Assembly (NCBI GenBank): GCA_035295125.1
Contig: DATGJP010000104.1
Location: 1-12,752, forward strand
Reading direction: 5' to 3'
DNA length: 12,752 nucleotides
Origin: JAICMB01 sp035295125
Lineage (GTDB): Bacteria > Acidobacteriota > Terriglobia > Bryobacterales > Bryobacteraceae
Positions 7,774 through 12,752 of the stretch are shown here, piece after piece. The notes below the pieces were generated by a model. The model had not been told where the DNA came from. It searched no databases and saw only the letters and a list, made by a program, of their open reading frames with translations. A program made the position numbers and the translations under genes. Position 1 is the stretch's first letter. Each line of letters opens with the position of its first letter.

Positions 7774-7778
7774 CCTCC
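7774..7778 (-). promoter_or_regulatory. Transposase ribosome binding site abutting the palindrome
   Basis: GGAGG on the minus strand, five bases before the TTG at 7768. Its first base directly follows the last base of the 28-bp palindrome, so a hairpin formed by the palindrome would block ribosome access. Confidence 0.65.
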
Positions 7779-7806
7779 AATCCGAACGTATATATACGTT
7801 CGGATT
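7779..7806. repeat. 28-bp perfect palindrome in the IS leader
   Basis: The left 14 bases (AATCCGAACGTATA) are the exact reverse complement of the right 14. It lies between the -10 box and the transposase ribosome binding site. In RNA it would form a 12-bp hairpin with a 4-base loop. It could also be a binding site for a dimeric protein. Confidence 0.95.
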
Positions 7807-7809
7807 ATA
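7804..7809 (-). promoter_or_regulatory. -10 box of the transposase promoter
   Basis: A perfect TATAAT on the minus strand overlaps the outer three bases of the palindrome. The hexamers 16-18 bases upstream (for example TGGTAG or CTGGTA) are weak -35 matches, so the promoter may be feeble or depend on an activator. Transcription from it would start around 7797, inside the first arm of the palindrome. Confidence 0.5.
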
Positions 7810-7835
7810 CCGCCCAAAAAAGAAAACTACCAGAT

Positions 7836-7858
7836 CCTTCCCTGTGTGTCGCACACCC
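7836..7858. repeat. IS right terminal inverted repeat
   Basis: Reads GGGTGTGCGACACACAGG from 7858 inward on the minus strand, paired with 6028-6050. Confidence 0.85.
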
Positions 7859-7867
7859 TCTGTAGTC
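7859..7867. repeat. 9-bp target site duplication of the IS, right copy
   Basis: TCTGTAGTC, identical to 6019-6027. On the minus strand it encodes the Gly-Leu-Gln junction of the interrupted regulator. Confidence 0.9.
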
Positions 7868-9689
7868 CAGTGCCATCTTCCCCAATGCGATAAAGGAAGT
7901 AGTCGCCACTAGTTTGACCGAGGAAAAGCGCCTGTCCGTCGGCGCCGAAAAAGACACGACTCGAGTCCATCGTGGATAAACGGTGCGGCGCCGTGCGCCC
8001 GTCGAGTGTTGCCAGCCAAACGCTTCTATCACCATTGCCGGAGATATTCACAAAAGCGATGCGCTTACCGTCCGATGAAATGTTGTAATCCTGGAGCAAG
8101 AAGTCAGGCAGCAGATGCTCGCGTTCATCGGTCGCGACGCTGGCGCGCCACAGTTCGCCGCTCACGTAACGTCGGCTGGCGCGGGAGCGCAGCAGGAAAT
8201 AGATGCTCTTGCCATCCGGGGAAAATCGCGGGAGAGAAGCATAGCCCTGGGAAGTGATCTGTCGTTCGCCATGCGTGTCATGAATCCAAAGCGTGCTCTG
8301 CCGCGTTCCTATTGACGTAAGAAATGAGCGGCTGTCCGGAGCGAAAACGGTGTCCCGTTCCTCAGTGGCGCCAAAGGTCACTTGCTCCGGTGAGCCCGCG
8401 GGGAACCGCTGCCGCCAGATGTGATAACCGTTGCCGGTATCTACAGTGAAATACATCCACTTTCCATCCGGCGACCAGGCCGCGCTGGAACACTGGCCTC
8501 GCGAAGGTCCCACGGGCTTGCCCGCTTCACCTGCCGCGTCGACAGTCCCATGCTCGAACGGCACGAGCCGGCAGGGGCGCCACCCGTCCTCCATTTCGAC
8601 CACAAGCATATTTTTTCGATCCGGCGAGAGGAAAGACCGGTGAGCCATGGCGTTCGGCTGAGCCACCGCATAAATGGTGCGGCTGCCAGTGCGGTTCTCC
8701 TCGGCCGTCACGATGGACATGTGGGAGCCGTAGTCCACTTCGGAGAACAAAACGCGCGGTGGATACGACCTTGGAATCCACGTCAATGCCGATGCGTTGG
8801 ACAACAGCAGTGTTGGTTTTCCTCCAAATACGGACACCGTCCAGGTCGACCACCCCATCGGATCGGACATGGTGACGGGCACCCCGTAGGCAATGCGGTC
8901 GCCTCCGGGCGTGAACACCGGCGTCATTTTGTTTCCGCCGGTGTGGGTCAGTTGAACCGGCTCGCCGTCGGGGAGAAGTTTGACGTAAATCTCTCCTGCG
9001 CCGCCGAGCGTTACCAGGTCCTCACCTCGAATGAAGGCGAGCATGCGGCCGTCAGGGGAAAGGGCCGGGGCGAAGGCCGCATCGGTGAAGTTGGTGAGTG
9101 GTGTGTACTCGGATGCCGCGGGAGCGTTCACGCGCCCGGGCGCCAGACGAAACAACATGGCGGCAACACCGGCCGCGATCACCAGGCCCGCCGCAGCGGC
9201 CATCGCGATCCAAGTGAATTGGACGGCGGGTTTGGCCGATTCCGTTTTCGGGGCTGAAGGTATTTCGCCAAGTCGCTGGCGAAATTCCATTACCGGTGCT
9301 GTGAACAGGTAGCCCCGTCGCGCCATGGTGCGGATCAATTGCTGGGATTCGTCGCCCACCGCCTTACGAATATCGGCAATGCACTTTGTGACGGATTCAT
9401 CGGTAACAGCGACATCGGGCCAGACCGCCTGCATGAGCTCCTCGCGGCTCACGACGCGCCCCTGCCGCTCGATCAAATATGCAAGGACTTCGAATGATTT
9501 GGGCCGCAGCGCGATTTCTTCATCACCGCGCTTGAGCAGTGTGCTATCCAGGTTTAGCGTGAAACTGCCAAAACAATACTGGCGTCGCCTTTCACCGGAT
9601 TGCGGTTCTGCGCTGCTCAACTCGCTATCCGGCGAAACACCGGGCCCCCTTGCTTGCTCAATGCAGCACAGGCGAGATTTACGCTTCAT
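7868..9689 (-). pseudogene. Winged-helix/PD40 membrane regulator, N-terminal piece (IS-disrupted)
   Basis: The start ATG at 9687-9689 follows GAGGTG about six bases upstream (AAGAGGTGCAGT then ATG). Residues ~38-133 are an OmpR/CadC-type winged helix (LRPKSFEVLAYLIERQGRVV, VAVTDESVTKCIADIRKAVG, ARRGYLF). About 158-181 is one membrane segment (WIAMAAAAGLVIAAGVAAML). From ~200 onward there are PD40/WD40-like propeller blades marked by LSPDGRMLAF, FTPGGDRIAYG, WSPDGKWMYF, FAPDSRSFL, FSPDGKSIYF and SSDGKRIAF. The expected role is a one-component transcription regulator with a sensory propeller outside the membrane. Without the IS it would be a 754-residue protein ending at 5585. With it, translation runs ~13 codons into the IS and stops at 7827, losing two blades. 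A truncated product could still bind DNA. Confidence 0.9.
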
Positions 9690-9758
9690 ACTGCACCTCT
9701 TCGTGGACTGATGGCGTAGATTGGTCAAATGTTGAATCTGTTTCCCATTTTGGCCGAT

Positions 9759-9957
9759 TCATGGAACGGGGACCCGATAAATATTTCGTTGCGTCGTGAA
9801 CTTTGGATACACATAGACAGAAGGTTTGGGACCAGCAACTGCGAACGGCTTGGGGAGTGGCGTGGCCCCCGGCAATGCAGCCACTTCTTGAACCGATCGA
9901 AGCCCGGCTGAAGGCAAGGCCGGCAAAATCCCTTTCGCGTGCAGCGGAATCGAGAAG
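9759..9957 (-). pseudogene. C-terminal fragment of a PD40 paralogue
   Basis: From the edge of the 7.7-kb block, one frame reads FSIPLHAKGILPALPSAGLR, then SVQEVAALPGATPLPKPF and the end PSVYVYPKFTTQRNIYRVPVP, with TGA at 9759-9761. It is clearly related to the tail of the regulator at 5585 (ITSAEQIAALPGA, DPSVYAFFRVTAQRNIYRIGVP). So a second PD40 protein once ended here, 69 bases before the start of the intact-length regulator, as a tandem paralogue. Only the last ~65 codons remain. The kinase frame reads through the same DNA out of phase and ends at 9679. Confidence 0.8.
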
Positions 9958-9970
9958 CGTGGTCGCCTCG
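9958..9970. repeat. 13-bp direct repeat, right copy
   Basis: Identical to 2244-2256. On the minus strand it follows VEMHDVPLA of the kinase linker and marks the point where that gene's frame departs into foreign sequence. Confidence 0.9.
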
Positions 9971-11631
9971 GCGAGCGGGACATCATGCATTTCAACTGTG
10001 CGGAGCGATTCGCCTGCCCTAGTTCTGAATTTCTTGGCAATTTGACTGAGAGCATTTAGCACATCTTCTTTTCTGGCAACCTGCATCTGCTCCTCATCAA
10101 GAACGCGTCCCGTGCTGCGGCAGCTCTCTGCGCGTAATCCCAACACATATTTGCTTCCGAGGCGGGCAATCGAGCCTCCGAGGAGAGCGGCGCTCCCGGT
10201 CCGCTCGCAAACCTCCACCGCCACCTGCGGCGTAAGCTGTGCATCCGGCTGCTCCATGAGGCGGAGCGTCTGCCGGATGCGCTCTTCGGGAAGGATGCTG
10301 AGGAACGGCGATTGTTCAAGTTGTACTGCCAGCCCCTCTCGAAGTGTACCGTCGAACACGGCATCGCCGGTCTTATTTGTAAAATCGGCGAGGACAATGG
10401 TGTCTTTGCCGGTGAGTTTCGGCGAGCGATGAAGCGAAAAGTACGCCGCGATGAAAAAAACCAGCAAAGCTGCTGCAATCCCAATCATCAGCTTCGGGCG
10501 GCTCCGGGTACTGCTCGTGCCCGCCGCGTTTTCGAGCCTCAGCGCCTGAAGATCGTCCCGGATCTGCGCAGCGCTTTGATAACGCAGATCGCAATCTTTT
10601 TCGACACATTTCGTGATAATCCGCTCCAGCTCAGCCGGAATTCCGGGATTTTAGCGACCTAGGAGGGGCAGGAGCGCGATTGAGAATGCGATCAAAAATC
10701 TCCGGCGACGTTTGGCCAGGAAATGGATGTGTGCCCGTCGCCATTTCGTACAGGACCACACCGAGCGAGAACAAATCTGTGCGGCGGTCTACCTGCCAGC
10801 CCCGGATCTGCTCCGGCGACATGTACAACATTGTTCCCAGAAGCCCCCCACTCCGGCTGACTTGAGATCCGCTTGTCGCCGACGCCGCCACCATTTCATG
10901 CAGCTCCGCCTGAGCGTCCGCGACCGCACCTACTTTTGCCAAGCCAAAATCTGCGACCTTCACGCGCCCGCGATCGCTGATCAGGATGTTTGCCGGCTTG
11001 ACGTCGCGATGGATGATTCCTGCAGAGTGAGCAGCGTCCAAGGCGTCCGCGATTTCTATACCTAACGCAAGTAGGGTTTCCATTTTCAGGGTGCCCTCCG
11101 CGATCGCCTGCTGGAGCGTACATCCATCGACAATTCCATTACGATGAACGGTCGCTCTTCCTGCTGATCGATATCGTGAACGGTGCAGATGTTCGGATGA
11201 TTCAAAGCCGAGGCCGCGCGCGCCTCGCGCTGGAATCGACTGAGGGCGGCCGGGTCCCGAGTGAGTTCCTCGGATAGGAACTTCAACACCACAAAACGCT
11301 GGAGCCTCGTGTCCTCCGCCTTGTAGACCACGCCCATCCCGCCTCGGCCCACTGTGCCAACAATGCGGTAATGCGAAATACTTGTGCCGTCCGGCAAATC
11401 GGTGTTTTCCTGATCCTGCTGACGGCCCAGCGCTCGCGCCGCTATTTTGATCGCAGGACTCTCCAGGAAACTCGCGGCATCCCGCTCGATGATCAGCAAT
11501 GCGCGGAGTTCGCGTTCGAGTGCACCGTCGCCCGCGGAAAGCTCCCGGACATACGCTTCACGTTCTTCCGGCCGGCGCTCGAGCACCGATTGCAAAAGGT
11601 TATCGAGTTGTTTCCACCGGTCGGAATCCAT
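9958..11631 (-). pseudogene. Ser/Thr protein kinase with membrane segment, N-terminal half of the split gene
   Basis: The start ATG at 11629-11631 (MDSDRWKQLDNLLQ) overlaps the end of the ECF sigma gene by 32 bases. The kinase domain spans residues ~89-350: glycine loop GRGGMGVVY (95-103), ATP-binding Lys in VVLKF (K117), catalytic loop HRDVKPANIL, DFGLAK and SPEQ. A membrane segment begins near residue 382 (MIGIAAALLVFFIAAYFSL), followed by the extracytoplasmic region (IVLADFTNKTGDAVFDGTLR) and linker VEMHDVPLAEATT. Two indels break the frame: loss of one base near 11130 (after PFIVMEL; DGCTLQQAIAEGT resumes in another frame) and an extra A in 10649-10652 (after PPRSL; NPGIPAELERII resumes). 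They cancel. The C-terminal TPR half lies at 858-2256; joined at the repeat, the gene has 1,020 codons. Such kinases phosphorylate proteins in response to signals sensed outside the membrane; this copy should be inactive. Confidence 0.88.
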
Positions 11632-12187
11632 CGCCTGTCCTGCCGGTCATCGCACCGTAGAGCCACACCTTCGCGCTGCTCCAGTCGCGCCGTACGGTTA
11701 CCGGAGATACTCTGAGCACTTCCGCCGTCTCCTCAACGCTGAGGCCGCCGAAGAAGCGCATTTCGACCACCTGGACTTTGCGCGGGTCGAGCCGTGCCAG
11801 TTCATTCATCGCGTCGTCCAGCGCTACCAGATCGGCGGAACGCTCGCCGCCCACCATGGCGGCTTCATCCAGGGAAACGTGCTGCACACCGGCACCGCGT
11901 TTCAGGTTTTGACGGCGCGCGTGCTCCACCAGAATGCGGCGCATCAACTGGGCTGACACCGCGAGGAAATGGGCCCGGTCCTGCCATTGCATGTGCCGAT
12001 AGTCCACCAGCCGGAGATACGCTTCATTGACCAGGGCGGTCGTTTGCAGGCTGTGGCCGGGACGCTCACGTTTCATGTACCGGTGCGCGAGCCGCCGCAG
12101 CTCGGCATACACGATGGGCGTTAGCTTTTCGAGCGCAGTCTGATCGCCGCCGCTCCATGCCCGTAGCAATTGGGTCACGTCTTCCAA
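11600..12187 (-). CDS. ECF-type RNA polymerase sigma factor (Sigma70_ECF family)
   Basis: The product is 195 residues. The start is taken as the TTG at 12187 (MEDVTQLLRAWSGGDQ), which fits the usual N-terminus of the family; a GTG three codons later is the alternative. Region 2 spans ~20-95 (LTPIVYAELRRLAHRYMKRE, TTALVNEAYLRL, FLAVSAQLMRRILVEHARR) and region 4 ~125-180 (LARLDPRKVQVVEMRFFGGL, VEETAEVLRVSPVTVRRDW). It directs RNA polymerase to a dedicated promoter set. No anti-sigma gene is adjacent. In this group the partner is usually the downstream Ser/Thr kinase, whose gene overlaps this one by 32 bases but is disrupted here. The sigma frame itself is intact, leaving it without its presumed regulator. 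Confidence 0.9.
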   Translation of the reverse strand: MEDVTQLLRAWSGGDQTALEKLTPIVYAELRRLAHRYMKRERPGHSLQTTALVNEAYLRLVDYRHMQWQDRAHFLAVSAQLMRRILVEHARRQNLKRGAGVQHVSLDEAAMVGGERSADLVALDDAMNELARLDPRKVQVVEMRFFGGLSVEETAEVLRVSPVTVRRDWSSAKVWLYGAMTGRTGDGFRPVETTR

Positions 12188-12284
12188 AGCCGATCCAATC
12201 GTTTGTAGGCGTTATCGATTATTATATGGCGGCCCAATGAGCGCTGGCATGCGCGCTTCGCGCCTCTTTTAGATAGAGGCAAAT
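12188..12284. promoter_or_regulatory. Divergent promoter region between the sigma and HAF-repeat genes
   Basis: The 97-base gap serves two divergent genes. On the minus strand a perfect TATAAT lies at 12221-12226, about 34 bases before the sigma start, with only a weak candidate -35 (TGCCAG, 12244-12249, 17-base spacer). The A/T-rich centre around 12217-12227 could also serve the plus-strand gene. The right part holds the leader hairpins described separately. Confidence 0.4.
12251..12280 (+). promoter_or_regulatory. Competing leader hairpins covering the HAF gene ribosome binding site
   Basis: GCGCG (12251-12255) pairs with CGCGC (12259-12263) around a three-base loop. GCCTCT (12262-12267) pairs with AGAGGC (12275-12280) around a seven-base loop. 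They share bases 12262-12263, so they compete. The second hairpin buries GAGG (12276-12279), the likely ribosome binding site of the ATG at 12285. The first hairpin is followed by CTCTTTT and might act as a weak terminator. All of this is inference from short stems. Confidence 0.3.
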
Positions 12285-12752
12285 ATGAGACGGCAATGGA
12301 GCCATTATCTGCTCGCGGCCAGCTTCGTGCTGGGAACAGCTTTGAGCGGCTTCGCACACGAACCCCGCTTAAGAACCGTCGATCTCCCCGGCGCTTCAAG
12401 CACCCAAACCTGGGGAATCAATCCCCAAGACGACATCGTCGGACATTGCGTCGCCGCCGGCGTTACCCACGGTCCTCTGTTGACGGCAGAGCAGTTCAGG
12501 ACCATCGGCTATCCAGGCGCCGGCGCCACCATCCCGAGTGACATTAATATTCGCGGAGAGATTGTCGGAGCGTATACAGCGTCTGGGGTGACATCCGGTT
12601 TTCTGCTGAAGAGAGATAAATTTACGACCGTCGAATATCCCGGCTTAGGAGGTGACATCGATGAAAAAATGGCTTGGGAGTTGGCTGCTGCTTGGCTTGG
12701 CTTCCATTTCACTGGCAACGTCAGCGCCGGAACAGGAAGCCACATACGGTTT
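12285..12752 (+). CDS. Secreted HAF-repeat protein (partial or truncated)
   Basis: The start ATG at 12285 has GAGG six bases upstream. The frame is open to the window edge (156 codons). The N-terminus is a Sec signal peptide (HYLLAASFVLGTALSGFA, then HEPRL). The mature part has repeats of about 45 residues: TVDLPGASSTQTWGINPQDD-IVG, TIGYPGAGATIPSDINIRGE-IVGAY and TTVEYPG. These match the extracellular HAF repeat pattern (DYPGA..T...GIN..GdIVG.Y) common in Acidobacteria; function is unknown and location is probably the cell surface or outside. After TTVEYPG (about 12640) the repeat pattern is lost (LGGDIDEKMAWELAAAWLGF), exactly where another gene seems to start in a different frame. The gene may therefore have been truncated by a deletion, with a chance open tail. 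Confidence 0.75.
   Translation, partial: MRRQWSHYLLAASFVLGTALSGFAHEPRLRTVDLPGASSTQTWGINPQDDIVGHCVAAGVTHGPLLTAEQFRTIGYPGAGATIPSDINIRGEIVGAYTASGVTSGFLLKRDKFTTVEYPGLGGDIDEKMAWELAAAWLGFHFTGNVSAGTGSHIRF
12661..12752 (+). CDS. Start of a second exported protein, overlapping the HAF ORF
   Basis: An ATG at 12661 follows an excellent ribosome binding site AGGAGGTGA (12647-12655). The product begins MKKWLGSWLLLGLASISLAT and continues SAPEQEATYG, a textbook Sec signal peptide with cleavage after TSA. It is in a different frame from the HAF ORF and runs off the window, so the family cannot be told. The strong start signals make this the likelier functional frame for the last ~90 bases. Confidence 0.6.
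   Translation, partial: MKKWLGSWLLLGLASISLATSAPEQEATYG

Larger units (their letters stand above)
6028..7858 (-). mobile_element. Complete ISKra4-family insertion sequence, 1,831 bp
   Basis: The ends are fixed by a 9-bp direct repeat (6019-6027, 7859-7867) and by imperfect terminal inverted repeats of about 23 bp (17 matches). The left end begins GGGTGCGCGACGCA and the right, read inward, GGGTGTGCGACACA; ends starting with GGG and 8-9 bp duplications suit the ISKra4 family. It carries a DUF6788-like orfA (7768-7370) and a DDE transposase orfB in the -1 frame (to 6051), with a slippery A-run between them. It has inserted into a winged-helix/PD40 regulator, whose frame is restored exactly on excision. 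The frames and catalytic residues look intact, so the element may still be active or recently arrived. Confidence 0.93.
2257..9957. other. 7.7-kb block interrupting the kinase-TPR gene
   Basis: This segment lies between the two 13-bp repeats and separates the halves of one kinase gene. Both of its ends cut through other genes: a regulator that loses its C-terminus at the left, and a PD40 protein of which only the C-terminus is present at the right. So the block is a piece of other chromosomal DNA, not a neat cassette. The ends (TGTCAATAAACG at the left; CTTCTCGATTCC read inward from the right) are not inverted repeats of each other, and no integrase or recombinase is seen apart from the internal IS. 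Transposition, non-homologous recombination at the 13-bp sequence, or an assembly join are all possible. Confidence 0.7.

Noticed and set aside
7421..7817. Extension of the transposase frame to an ATG at 7817
   Set aside because: The first ~130 residues are an out-of-frame reading of orfA and of the palindrome; the family arrangement is orfA plus a -1 shift.
8421..9257. 278-residue plus-strand ORF
   Set aside because: Antisense shadow of the PD40 propeller region, with no domain features of its own.
2257..9957. Classical composite transposon or integrative element
   Set aside because: There is no IS at either end, no terminal inverted repeats, no tRNA attachment site and no integrase; the single IS is internal and has its own target duplication.
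9679..10488. 269-residue protein reading through 9958 to a stop at 9679
   Set aside because: The part after 9958 is an out-of-frame reading of the PD40 tail and of the regulator's start; only the part before it is real kinase sequence.
1..12752. CRISPR array, tRNA or rRNA genes, toxin-antitoxin or defence genes
   Set aside because: No regularly spaced repeats, cloverleaf or rRNA-like segments, and no nuclease, methylase or antitoxin motifs were seen on either strand.

Overview
The window looks like an accessory, decaying stretch of an Acidobacteriota chromosome, most like the Solibacter/Bryobacter group. This is inferred from gene content only: an ECF sigma factor next to a Ser/Thr kinase with a C-terminal TPR region, winged-helix regulators fused to a membrane segment plus PD40 propeller or TPR repeats, and a HAF-type secreted repeat protein. 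Base composition is GC-rich throughout. No rRNA, tRNA or CRISPR array was seen.

Layout. 1-272 has no recognisable gene but carries two interleaved perfect inverted repeats (108-146). 273-637 is a truncated, frameshifted remnant of an IS1634-like transposase. 858-2256 (minus) is the C-terminal TPR half of a kinase whose N-terminal half lies 7.7 kb away at 9958-11631 (minus). The two halves meet at a perfect 13-bp direct repeat (2244-2256 and 9958-9970). Removing one repeat copy and the block between them restores a seamless 1,020-codon reading frame, apart from two 1-nt frameshifts in the kinase part. An ECF sigma gene (11600-12187, minus) overlaps the kinase start and looks intact. A divergent secreted HAF-repeat gene starts at 12285, and a second signal-peptide gene appears to start inside it at 12661; both run off the window.

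The 7.7-kb block (2257-9957) has a truncated gene at each end. At the left is a winged-helix/TolB-like/TPR regulator with three frameshifts and no C-terminus (3416-2257). At the right is the last ~65 codons of a PD40 protein (9957-9759). Between them are an intact plus-strand pair, a small exported protein (3555-4037) and a MauG-like di-heme peroxidase (4061-5542), and a winged-helix/PD40 regulator (9689-5585, minus). That regulator is split by a complete ISKra4-family insertion sequence (6028-7858).

The insertion sequence is well defined: a 9-bp target duplication, terminal inverted repeats beginning GGGTG, two ORFs joined by a probable -1 frameshift on an A8 run, and a DDE catalytic triad. 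A 28-bp perfect palindrome overlaps its -10 box and abuts the transposase ribosome binding site, as expected for fold-back inhibition of read-through translation. Excising the IS with one target copy restores the regulator frame exactly.

The window is therefore a nested set of insertions (an IS in a regulator, in a block, in a kinase), with the sigma factor, the peroxidase pair and the secreted HAF protein as its apparently functional genes. I did not find a clear new defence or metabolic system. The most unusual features are the split kinase and its 13-bp repeats, and the control region of the IS.
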